This document shows, in pieces, positions 36,638 to 44,800 of a DNA stretch of 64,000 nt; the first letter of the stretch is position 1, and the number at the start of each line of letters is the position of its first letter. The translations under genes were made by a program, and so were the position numbers. The stretch is from Microbulbifer sp. GL-2 (lineage in GTDB: Bacteria > Pseudomonadota > Gammaproteobacteria > Pseudomonadales > Cellvibrionaceae), in assembly GCF_007183175.1 (NCBI RefSeq), contig NZ_AP019807.1, positions 1,491,001 to 1,555,000 on the forward strand. Reading direction: 5' to 3'. The notes under the pieces were generated by a model. The model worked only from the letters and a program-made list of their open reading frames with translations. It was not told the origin of the DNA and made no database searches.

Positions 36638-37909
36638 TTCACAATCCAGCTCGCTTCGCTGACGAATAAAGGCAGTTGCGATATCCAAGGAAACACTGCC
36701 AAAATCCCAAAAGACTTCCGTTTTTCGATTGGTATTCACTGCCACAGACAAGTTGTAATCCGGCATAACCATCAGCCAACTTTGACTTCCGCGGCTAACA
36801 CCGCCGTGATTAGCGAAACGCAATAGCCCCACCCCGGGTATTTCTTTTTCGCGAATACGCCAACCAAGTGCATAGTTCTGCTCATTCACTTCGCCGCTGG
36901 CAAGCTTTTGTGGGGTCCAAAATATTTTGCGTGTTTCAGGGCTTAAGTAACTATTATCAAGGTAAAGAGCACCAAGTTTTACCAGATCACTAGGTGTAGA
37001 GATAAACCCACCTCCAGGGAGGCGATGGCTTAAATCCACGGGACGCCATTCGCGGAGGCGTAGTTTATTTCCAGACAAATCATTACTCTTGTAGAACAGG
37101 GCAATATTTCGCTCCGGGTTTCCATTTTGCGGTGAGACCTCTGTGTTATTCATGGAAGCAGGAACAAAAACCTCTTGCTCCATGACATGCAGATAGCTTT
37201 TCTTTTCAGCTCCAGCCAAAACTGCTCCCAGTAGAACAGTACCCAAGGTACTGTAGTAAAAATCTGTTCCAGGCTGGAATAACAATTGACTATCATCAAA
37301 AATCTCAAGGGCTCGATACATATTGTCGTAGTGACTGTTAAGCGCCAAGGTTTTGTACAATCCAACCCAATCAGTATTTCTCTTGTAGTGGGGCAAGCCA
37401 GACATATGGGAGGCCAGCTGGCGAGGGGTTATCGTCTGCCAGGCCGGATTGGGCAGAGGTTCCAAGTAGTTTGAAATTGAATTATCCAGATTGATACTTC
37501 CGTCCTGTACCAGGCGGGCCAGAGCTGTTCCTGTCAGGGCCTTGGAAGTACTGCCGATACGAAAGCGGGTCTCGGGGGAAGCGGGAACTCTCTCCTCTAA
37601 ATCCTGCCAGCCAGATGCGCCGGCCCAGACAACTTTGCCACAAGCTGAAACTGCCGCGGAAATTGCTGGAGCGCCAATCTCCGCCCGGTGCTTTTCTATT
37701 GCCGCAAGTGACTGTTGTGCCGCCTGCTGAAGTCCATTGTCATAAAGCTTCTGTGTAGACGGAGCCTTATCAGGTAGGGCTATCCAACCAAGGGGGCTGA
37801 GTGGTAGAGAGCCTAGCGACCAGGCATAGAATTGGTAGACAGGCCACAGCAGGTAGCCAACAAAGGCCAGTACTAATATGCTACCCAGCCAAATTTTTTT
37901 ATTATTCAT
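36635..37909 (-). CDS. LACTB-like serine hydrolase (beta-lactamase fold)
   Basis: 424 residues. One N-terminal membrane helix (~6-27) anchors a periplasmic penicillin-binding-protein/class C beta-lactamase fold. The SxxK motif is S120-T-S-K123. The second motif is Y219-S-T221 rather than YxN. The stretches EERVPASPETRFRIGSTSK and SHMSGLPHY resemble the LACTB peptidase family, which also carries YST at that position, more than true AmpC enzymes. A peptidase or esterase role is therefore more likely than antibiotic resistance. It converges on the subtilase pair. Confidence 0.85.
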   Translation of the reverse strand: MNNKKIWLGSILVLAFVGYLLWPVYQFYAWSLGSLPLSPLGWIALPDKAPSTQKLYDNGLQQAAQQSLAAIEKHRAEIGAPAISAAVSACGKVVWAGASGWQDLEERVPASPETRFRIGSTSKALTGTALARLVQDGSINLDNSISNYLEPLPNPAWQTITPRQLASHMSGLPHYKRNTDWVGLYKTLALNSHYDNMYRALEIFDDSQLLFQPGTDFYYSTLGTVLLGAVLAGAEKKSYLHVMEQEVFVPASMNNTEVSPQNGNPERNIALFYKSNDLSGNKLRLREWRPVDLSHRLPGGGFISTPSDLVKLGALYLDNSYLSPETRKIFWTPQKLASGEVNEQNYALGWRIREKEIPGVGLLRFANHGGVSRGSQSWLMVMPDYNLSVAVNTNRKTEVFWDFGSVSLDIATAFIRQRSELDCE

Positions 37910-38428
37910 AGCACTTTTCCACAGATTATATCGACAGACGGCAGTAATTTTGAGCAGCTATCCAAGAAAAAAGTCTTACATAGAAACTAAAGTTGTAAGG
38001 GACGTAGTTACGACGAATACTGACATTATGGAGATGTCCAATTACCCACTTGATGGTGTGGTCACAATATTGTCCTGGCACCTACAGAGCAAACTTCAGA
38101 CTTTAAACTGCAATCTTTTTACAGCCCAATATTTCATTTATTATTTTATGGTTGACACTTCCATCCTAACATCCACAGGTCAAGTGCCTCCCTTTAAAAA
38201 TTCCTTTATCACCGTGCGAAGATGGATTAATTTTAACTTTAAGTTCAAGGATAATTAATTTTTCTAAAATTAAATATCCTTCTTGAATACGTAGATTCCA
38301 ATCTATGGATTTCCGTTTTATCACGAATAATTTAACTGCTAAATCTAATTTTAAATCGCTCAAGAACTATTTTGTTAAAATAACTTCCTGGTAAATGCTA
38401 AATTAATCAGCGTGTTGATACTTCAAAT
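37910..38428. other. AT-rich intergenic region, no gene seen
   Basis: 519 bp of low-GC sequence between two leftward genes (the GlxA-type regulator ends at 38429 and the serine hydrolase starts at 37909). It must contain the promoter of the serine hydrolase gene; I cannot pick out a convincing -35/-10 pair, hairpin or RNA gene. Confidence 0.5.
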
Positions 38429-39415
38429 CTAATGAAAGCGCCGGCGGAATTCACCGGGAAGTATGCCCTTGTGCCTGCGAAAAGTACGTCGCAATTGCTC
38501 CTGGGATTGGAAGCCACAAAGCCAAGCTACTTTTTCCTGTGAAAGGTTCTGCTCGGAAAGCAATTGGCAGGCCTTTTCCACCCGAATACTCTCAACAAAA
38601 CGCGCTGGAGTTACCCCCAACTCCCGTGAAAAGCAGCGGGCGAAATTACGGGGGCTCATAGCGGACTCCTGCGCAAGTTTTTCTACCGTAAGAGGCTCTT
38701 GCAGATTTTTATAGATCCATTCCACTAACCCTGAAAATCGATCACTTTGCAGTTGGTTCATCAAGTAGCTACTGTACTGCTGTTGTCCTCCATCGCGCTT
38801 TAAGTAGAGCACCATAATCCGCGCGATCGCCAACGCCAGACTACGCCCGTGATCTTCTTCGACCAGCGCCAAGGCGAGATCTATACCAGCGGTTACCCCT
38901 GCTGATGTGTAAATTTTATCGTCGCGTACGTAAATCGCATCCGGGTCCACTTGGATGCCTGGATACTTTTGTAATGCAGCTGTGTCTGCCCAGTGAGTGG
39001 TAGCGCGATGACCATCCAATAAACCCGCTTTGGCCAGGATCATCGCACCAGTACAAATGGAACCGAGCCTTTCTACGCGTGGTTCCTGATCAACCAGCCA
39101 TTGCATAAACTCTGTATTGTTACGCAGTACATCGTAACTTGTCGGGGGACCACCGCTCAGTAACAAGGTGTGGATACCTTCTACCTCCTGAAATCCATAG
39201 TCCGCATAAAGCTTTACTCCCGAAGCCGTGCCCACAGGACCTGCACTCTCGGCAAGGATCTGGGTAGAGTAAAAGTCATTGGTGTAGCGCCCCTCCTCGC
39301 GCAGCTGGTGGTTAGCCAGGGAAAAGACCTCCAGTGGACCCGTCACATCGAGACTCGATGCTCCGGGGTAAATAACCATGGCGACTTTTAGAGAATGATC
39401 CTTAGGGAATTTCAT
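38429..39415 (-). CDS. GlxA family AraC-type transcriptional regulator with DJ-1/PfpI domain
   Basis: 328 residues. The N-terminal DJ-1/PfpI-like domain (~8-185) includes MVIYPGASSLDVTGPLEVF and the nucleophile-elbow SICTGAMILAKAGLLDG. The C-terminal AraC DNA-binding domain (~220-325) has two helix-turn-helix units (LTVEKLAQESAMSPRNFARCF, SQEKVAWLCGFQSQEQLRRTF). This is the GlxA/ArgR-like regulator layout; the ligand is unknown. A TTG extends the frame to 39442, but the ATG at 39415 gives the normal N-terminus. Confidence 0.9.
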   Translation of the reverse strand: MKFPKDHSLKVAMVIYPGASSLDVTGPLEVFSLANHQLREEGRYTNDFYSTQILAESAGPVGTASGVKLYADYGFQEVEGIHTLLLSGGPPTSYDVLRNNTEFMQWLVDQEPRVERLGSICTGAMILAKAGLLDGHRATTHWADTAALQKYPGIQVDPDAIYVRDDKIYTSAGVTAGIDLALALVEEDHGRSLALAIARIMVLYLKRDGGQQQYSSYLMNQLQSDRFSGLVEWIYKNLQEPLTVEKLAQESAMSPRNFARCFSRELGVTPARFVESIRVEKACQLLSEQNLSQEKVAWLCGFQSQEQLRRTFRRHKGILPGEFRRRFH

Positions 39416-39777
39416 GGGGGGTCCACAATACCAATTAGGCAAAAAATGACTTGCTGGCGGGAAATTCTGCCGTCTACCTGGGAATTTACCAGTAATTCAT
39501 CGGGATTAAATACCGTGTAACCAATAACCTGATTGGAACCCGCTGACCATACGTTAATAACTACTCTTAAGTAAGTAGTCACATACTCTGTTATTCCTTT
39601 CCTTGCTATTGCTTTTATTTCTACTTATCCACAATCGCAAGTTTTATCAGGCCACCCTCTTGGGTCTGTGGACAACTTTTTTCACCTAGCTGTCAACAGT
39701 CTTATTCCCAGGGTATCGACTAATACTTGACCTGGGATGCTGACCGCGCAAAATTGCTCACCAATTTGTACAGTCCT
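39416..39777. other. Divergent intergenic region with DnaA-box-like sites
   Basis: 362 bp between the GlxA-type regulator and the RlmI-like gene, presumably holding both promoters. It contains a perfect DnaA box TTATCCACA (39625-39633) and TTGTCCACA on the minus strand (39667-39675), plus a loose ACTACT...AGTAGT inverted repeat near 39560-39580. No gene seen. Confidence 0.55.
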
Positions 39778-40977
39778 ATGGAGATTCCCTTGCTGGAGTT
39801 AATACTGAATCGCGGCGCTGAACGCCGCCTAAAGCGCGGCCACCTATGGATTTACAGTAATGAAGTGGATACCAAGCGCTCTCCTCTCAAGGGAATGGAG
39901 CCCGGTAGTCTCTGTCAGGTACGCGACAACCAGGGAAAACTTCTTGGTACCGCTTTTGTGAACCCCAGCCAATTGATCTGTGGACGCCTCGTCAGTCGCC
40001 AATCCACCTTCACTAGCAACGATATAAGTGAGCGCTTACTTTCTGCATTGGAACAGCGCCAGCGCTACTTCGATCATCCCAGCTACCGATTGGTATATGG
40101 AGATTCGGATGGCCTGCCAGGCTTAGTTGTGGATAGGTTTAGCGATTACCTGACTGTTCAGGTGAGTAACTGGGGCATGCAACAGTTCCAGCAGCAGGTT
40201 GTGGATAAGTTAGTGGAACTGGTTCAACCAAAAGGCATACTGCTTAGAAATGACCACCAAGGCCGTGCAATGGAGGGAATGCCGTTGATCAAGGAGGTTG
40301 CCTTTGGCGAAGTCCCTGAAATGGTGCCTTTCGAGGAGAATGGTGTCCCCTTGCTATCACCGGTACATCAAGGGCAAAAAACCGGCTGGTTCTATGACCA
40401 TCGCGAAAACCGCAGGCTGCTCAACCGCTGGGTAAAAGGCAAGCGGGTATTGGACCTGTTTTCCTATGCCGGAGGCTGGGGTATCCAAGCCCTGGCCAGT
40501 GGAGCCATCAGCGCCACTTGTGTGGATGCTTCGCAGCAGGCTCTAGGTTGGTGCCAGGTCAATGCCGATCACAACGGCCTTGTGGATAAACTCAGTACTG
40601 TCCACGGCAAGGCGCTGGATGTGCTCAAAGCCATGGTCGCCGATGGAGAAAAGTTCGATGTGATTGTGCTGGATCCACCGGCCTTTATTAAAAGACGTAA
40701 AGACCACAAGGCCGGCCTGGCTGCCTACCGCCATATCAACGAGCTGGCTATGCGCTTACTGGCGAGGGATGGACTGTTAGTAAGTGCTTCCTGCTCCATG
40801 CATCTACAATCCGATGAACTGCTCGACTGTATTCGCGGCGCCGCACACAAGCTCGGGCGGCGGGCAGCCATTCTCGGCAGTGGTGGCCAGGGGGCGGACC
40901 ACCCGGTACATCCGGCAATTGCAGAGACCAACTACCTCAAGGCCCACTTTGTCCATCTGGGCGGTGAGCGCTGGTAA
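39778..40977 (+). CDS. Class I SAM-dependent 23S rRNA methyltransferase, RlmI-like
   Basis: 399 residues (E. coli RlmI 396). The N-terminal PUA domain (~10-75, RRLKRGHLWIYSNEV) is followed by an EEHEA-like central domain, then the Rossmann methyltransferase with VLDLFSYAGGWGIQALASG (SAM), VLDPPAF and SASCSMHL with a catalytic-type Cys. The RlmI family makes m5C1962 in 23S rRNA. An in-frame TTG lies at 39727, but the ATG at 39778 fits the family N-terminus. The exact nucleotide target is inferred from the family. Confidence 0.9.
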   Translation: MEIPLLELILNRGAERRLKRGHLWIYSNEVDTKRSPLKGMEPGSLCQVRDNQGKLLGTAFVNPSQLICGRLVSRQSTFTSNDISERLLSALEQRQRYFDHPSYRLVYGDSDGLPGLVVDRFSDYLTVQVSNWGMQQFQQQVVDKLVELVQPKGILLRNDHQGRAMEGMPLIKEVAFGEVPEMVPFEENGVPLLSPVHQGQKTGWFYDHRENRRLLNRWVKGKRVLDLFSYAGGWGIQALASGAISATCVDASQQALGWCQVNADHNGLVDKLSTVHGKALDVLKAMVADGEKFDVIVLDPPAFIKRRKDHKAGLAAYRHINELAMRLLARDGLLVSASCSMHLQSDELLDCIRGAAHKLGRRAAILGSGGQGADHPVHPAIAETNYLKAHFVHLGGERW

Positions 40978-40993
40978 CCTGATATCCCCACAA

Positions 40994-41026
40994 AAAGAAC
41001 CCCGGTGTAAGCCGGGGTTCTTTATT
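40994..41026 (+). terminator. Bidirectional terminator
   Basis: Perfect 12-bp arms, AAAGAACCCCGG (40994-41005) and CCGGGGTTCTTT (41012-41023), with a 6-nt loop, an A-run on the left and T-rich DNA on the right. It serves the RlmI-like gene and probably the convergent TonB receptor gene. Confidence 0.9.
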
Positions 41027-41050
41027 TTATCGCCTTGTCACCAGATGAAG

Positions 41051-43222
41051 TTAGAAGACGTACTTCATCCCCACAGTGGCTGTACGAGGCCGGTTGGCAC
41101 GGGCACCATCTGGACTGCGGCTGATAATCACCTGCTCATCGAACAGGTTATCCACTTTAAGATAACCGCTCAGGTCCGCACTGAAATCGTAGTGCGCGGC
41201 GGCATCCACCACCCACAGGGATTCTGTGTAATCGAAGCGATCCGAGTTGTCACTGCGGTTACATTCATAGTTCACGCACATCTCATCTTGATAAGCCGCA
41301 GTCAGGTTCAGACGCCAGGCCGCGCCGCTGTCCAGGCCTGTGGATACAGCAAATACGTTTTCCGGCAGATCCTGCAGGTTATCCCCTGCTAGCAAGTCAC
41401 CATCATCGCTATCTTCAGTAATTTCTGCATCTGTGAATGTATAGGTAGCCCGTACTGGTATGGTCCATCCGTTAGCGAGTGTCCACTGACTACCAAAGGA
41501 GGCCTCCAGCCCTTGAATCTCGGCTTCACCCAGCTGGTAAGTGCCGCTTTCATCACCATTTGCGCATGGCACCGCTATGGAGCAGTTCTGTACCGCATTT
41601 TCATAGTCGCTATAGAAGGCGATGAGCTCAGCATTCAGACTCCCATTATCGAAGCGTGCGCCCCATTCGTAGTTTGTGGATAACTCTGGCCCCTGACCAT
41701 CCGCTGCACCGGCACCGGGAGGGGCGAAGCCGCGATGTACTCCTGCCAACAGACTCCACTGTTCACTTAACTGATATACCAGGCCCAGGCCTGGCAGCCA
41801 TTCATCCACCTGATTGGAGCGGTAGCTGTCGTTCTCGGTACGCTCAGCATCGTTATAACGCTGCTGCTCGGTCTCCACATCCTCATAGCGCAGAACGGCA
41901 GTCAGCGTCAGTTTGTCACTTAACTGGATATCATCGTAAACAAAGAAGGATGTGGCATCAGCCTCTTCAATACGGTTATTGCTTGAGCTTGGGAGATCAA
42001 CACTATCAAATACAAGTTGGCCATCAACCTGATTATAAATTTCCACTGGTTGGAATCTATCCACCTCGTCCTGATGCTGGCGCACCCCAAAGGTCAATTC
42101 GTGATTAACTGAGCCGGTATTAAACAGCCAATCGGCACTGATCTGGATTCCCTTGGACTCATATTCGCGATTATTGTGTTTGATACCAAATGTGTAGTCC
42201 TCAACCCCGTCCAACACCGCCTGGGGGTCTTTAACTCCATCAATGCTTTGCCCAGTATTAACCGCTTCGATAAGATCACCCTCGCTGACCTTAAACCAGT
42301 CACGCTTGAACTTGTTGTAATAAGCCTGGGTGTGCAGGGTAAAGCTCTGGCTCAGTTCAATGCTGTGGTTCAGCTGGATAGTACTGTGGCGGTTCTGCAT
42401 TTCGTCCAAAGCGCTGATACCGTAGCGACGATTGGGATCGTCATTAAAGTCGGCATCGGTCAGTCCCAGATAGCTCATGCCAGACTCCTCTTCGGAGTAC
42501 TGGAGTTTGATATCCAGCTGCTGGCGATAGGTTGCATCCGCATCGGAGCTCAAACGCCCCTTTAATAGATAATCTTCTTTATTGATATCTGCGCTGCCAG
42601 CGCGATCAATTTCACGGAACCCATCAGCATACTGCTGCTGGGTTTCCAGCAACCAGCCAGTATTTTCTGTACTGGTGCCATAGTGGGCATGCACACGGGT
42701 TTCACCGTACTCACCAGCTTCCAGCTGCACCATCCCCTGGCTGGAAGAAGGAATAGGTGTGCTCAGCATATTGACCGCGCCACCCACGGTGAATGGGCCG
42801 TACTGTAAGGCAGCCGGGCCTTTTAGCACCTCAATGGCGTCCATACGACCTGCGCTGGGAAAATAGTAAGCCTCTGGCGCAGAGTAAGGTGCAGGGGCAA
42901 CCAACACACCATCTTCCATCAGTGAAATCTTGGCAGAACGGCCACCCTGGGCGCCGCGAATGCCAATATTCGGACGCAGGCCGTAGCCATCTTCCTCCAG
43001 GATGTAGACACCCGGTACCGAGCGCATCATGCGGTTGATGTCCACAAATTCGAACTCAGCCAGCTCGTCTGCATCGACTAAGTGCGCTGAACCCGGCAAC
43101 TTGGAAATGGACTCAGAGTCGCCGATAACGGAGATAGTCTCCAGACGCTGTTCAGCCAGACTGGGTACTGCGGTAAGTGCTGCCAGGGCAAAGGCCAATG
43201 GCGACAGGGAAAACCTTTTCAT
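41051..43222 (-). CDS. TonB-dependent outer-membrane receptor, FecA-like
   Basis: 723 residues. A signal peptide (~1-23) is followed by a plug domain (~30-150) with MRSVPGVYILEEDGYGLRPNIGIRG and EVLKGPAALQYGPFTVGGAVNML, the pattern of FecA (ferric citrate) receptors, and a 22-strand beta-barrel ending in a C-terminal Phe (KYVF). The mature N-terminus is short, with no extra FecR-signalling domain, and no fecI/fecR genes flank it. Iron-chelate uptake is likely; the precise ligand is unknown. Confidence 0.9.
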   Translation of the reverse strand: MKRFSLSPLAFALAALTAVPSLAEQRLETISVIGDSESISKLPGSAHLVDADELAEFEFVDINRMMRSVPGVYILEEDGYGLRPNIGIRGAQGGRSAKISLMEDGVLVAPAPYSAPEAYYFPSAGRMDAIEVLKGPAALQYGPFTVGGAVNMLSTPIPSSSQGMVQLEAGEYGETRVHAHYGTSTENTGWLLETQQQYADGFREIDRAGSADINKEDYLLKGRLSSDADATYRQQLDIKLQYSEEESGMSYLGLTDADFNDDPNRRYGISALDEMQNRHSTIQLNHSIELSQSFTLHTQAYYNKFKRDWFKVSEGDLIEAVNTGQSIDGVKDPQAVLDGVEDYTFGIKHNNREYESKGIQISADWLFNTGSVNHELTFGVRQHQDEVDRFQPVEIYNQVDGQLVFDSVDLPSSSNNRIEEADATSFFVYDDIQLSDKLTLTAVLRYEDVETEQQRYNDAERTENDSYRSNQVDEWLPGLGLVYQLSEQWSLLAGVHRGFAPPGAGAADGQGPELSTNYEWGARFDNGSLNAELIAFYSDYENAVQNCSIAVPCANGDESGTYQLGEAEIQGLEASFGSQWTLANGWTIPVRATYTFTDAEITEDSDDGDLLAGDNLQDLPENVFAVSTGLDSGAAWRLNLTAAYQDEMCVNYECNRSDNSDRFDYTESLWVVDAAAHYDFSADLSGYLKVDNLFDEQVIISRSPDGARANRPRTATVGMKYVF

Positions 43223-43254
43223 AAACCCCTCATTAATTTTTCGTAACTGTGTTT

Positions 43255-43277
43255 ATTAATAAGAATGATTGTATTTT
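43255..43277. promoter_or_regulatory. Candidate Fur box upstream of the TonB receptor
   Basis: On the receptor's strand this reads AATACAATCATTCTTATT, which shares the AATCATT core of the Fur 19-mer (GATAATGATAATCATTATC) but with several mismatches. It lies 33-55 bp before the start codon, where an iron-responsive repressor would act. Confidence 0.3.
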
Positions 43278-43443
43278 ACCATTACTGTTCGTATTAGTTT
43301 ACAGAACTATTTCTTGCCTTTTGGCGTCTTTTGGGGGAAAAATGGCTATATATTTGGTTTCTGTCCTAACAATTGGATGTTTTCTAGGATCTATCCTTTG
43401 GTCTGACTAGCATTGGCCTTATGTATCCGCTTCGGGGGTGCCC

Positions 43444-43887
43444 ATGATCCGAAAAGCAGAATTCAAGGAACTGGATAGGCTCGAGCAACTTTGGCTGCAT
43501 GCTGCTGCCAACTCACACCCCTCCCTGCCCCGTCAGTTCTGGATTGATCATGTGGTCCAGTTTCGCCGGGATTTTCGTCAGGCCAGTCTCAGCCTTGTCT
43601 TTACAGGCCGCCATAGTGCTGTAGCCGAGGCATTTATCGCGCTATTGGGACAGGACAGAATCGCGTATTTGTGTGTTAGCCCGTTATTTTCCGGCTGTGG
43701 TATTGGCGCCAGCCTGATCACCGCTGCCGGCCGTGGTAAACCCCTGTTGCAAGCACAGGTACTGCGGGAAAATCTTCGCACCCGTTATTTCCTACAAAAG
43801 CACGGGTTTGTGGAAACCGAACGCAGCTATAACACCGAATACGGCCAACACCTGATTCAGATGTGCTGTGAACTGGACTCCAAGTAA
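43444..43887 (+). CDS. GNAT family N-acetyltransferase
   Basis: 147 residues. MIRKAEFKELDRLEQLWLHA at the N-terminus, the central strand IAYLCVSPLFSGCGIGASLI (acetyl-CoA pyrophosphate loop, a QxxGxG/A variant reading SGCGIGA) and the late YFLQKHGFVETER are typical of GNAT enzymes. Substrate unknown. A GTG two codons upstream is possible, but the ATG at 43444 follows a GGGGGTG ribosome-binding-like run. Confidence 0.82.
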   Translation: MIRKAEFKELDRLEQLWLHAAANSHPSLPRQFWIDHVVQFRRDFRQASLSLVFTGRHSAVAEAFIALLGQDRIAYLCVSPLFSGCGIGASLITAAGRGKPLLQAQVLRENLRTRYFLQKHGFVETERSYNTEYGQHLIQMCCELDSK

Positions 43888-44025
43888 CTGTTTATGCCCG
43901 CTTCCCTAGTAAAATGGATTTACTTATAACTGATACTTATTGATTCACTTCTTTTTATTGTTTCTACGTGACAAATTAACCGGGTAGCATGCCTCTATCC
44001 TAATTTTCCTATGCGCTGATTTTTT

Positions 44026-44706
44026 ATGGGACATATCGCTTCCACTAATGCCCTGCGGTCTCTTTCTGACCGCTTCTTCCACCACGGTGCTGATCTGGCA
44101 TCGCTGAACGAGACTTTTGCCGGGGCTAAACCCAGTGAAGTTATGCAGTTCACCATGGAAAAGGCGCAGAATCCGGTGGTTTTCACCAATTTCCGCCCTC
44201 TCGCGGTGGCTTTCCTACACCTGGTAACCAGGGCCAAGTCTGATATCCCGGTTATCTGGGTGGACCATGGCTACAACACGCCGGAAACCTATCGGCATAT
44301 TGAGAGGGTGGTTAATACGCTGAATCTGAATCTGCGTACCTATTCACCCAAGATGTCGGCGGCACACTATAACGCGGTCTATGGCGGTATCCCCCAGCTC
44401 GATACCCCCGAACACGACTTCTTCTCGCGCACGGTTAAGCTCGAGCCCTTTAACCGCGCGATGCAAGAGCTACAACCGGATGTGTGGTTGAACGGCATTC
44501 GCCACGATCAAAATGCCCACCGTAAAAACCTGGATGTATTTACCCAGGGCAATCACGGCACTATTCGTGTGGCTCCCATGTTCCACTTGAGAGAAATCGA
44601 TGTGGAAGAGTATGTTTACGAAAATGAGCTGCCAGATAACGATGTGTACTTCGATCCCACCAAGGGCGAAGAGCATCGGGAGTGTGGGTTGTTACTGGAA
44701 AAATAA
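44026..44706 (+). CDS. PAPS reductase-like protein, divergent
   Basis: 226 residues, collinear with CysH: IPVIWVDHGYNTPETYRHI matches the CysH stretch around DTGYLFPETY, LEPFNRAMQEL matches VEPMNRALKEL, and the C-terminus has ECGLL near the catalytic ECGLH. The PP-loop (SSSFG in CysH) reads FTNFRP here, and the NGIRHDQNAHRKN region replaces GLRREQSGSR. Fe-S cysteines of APS reductases are absent. It may be a PAPS reductase with altered substrate use or a related nucleotidyl enzyme. No other sulfur-assimilation gene is nearby. Confidence 0.7.
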   Translation: MGHIASTNALRSLSDRFFHHGADLASLNETFAGAKPSEVMQFTMEKAQNPVVFTNFRPLAVAFLHLVTRAKSDIPVIWVDHGYNTPETYRHIERVVNTLNLNLRTYSPKMSAAHYNAVYGGIPQLDTPEHDFFSRTVKLEPFNRAMQELQPDVWLNGIRHDQNAHRKNLDVFTQGNHGTIRVAPMFHLREIDVEEYVYENELPDNDVYFDPTKGEEHRECGLLLEK

Positions 44707-44800
44707 TCCTTACTTACTATCTAGCTACACAGGGAAATTTGTTGGCACAAAGCTGGATTATTGCCGCCTGCGTTGTGCCTAATCTATTTCTTTAAAAAAT

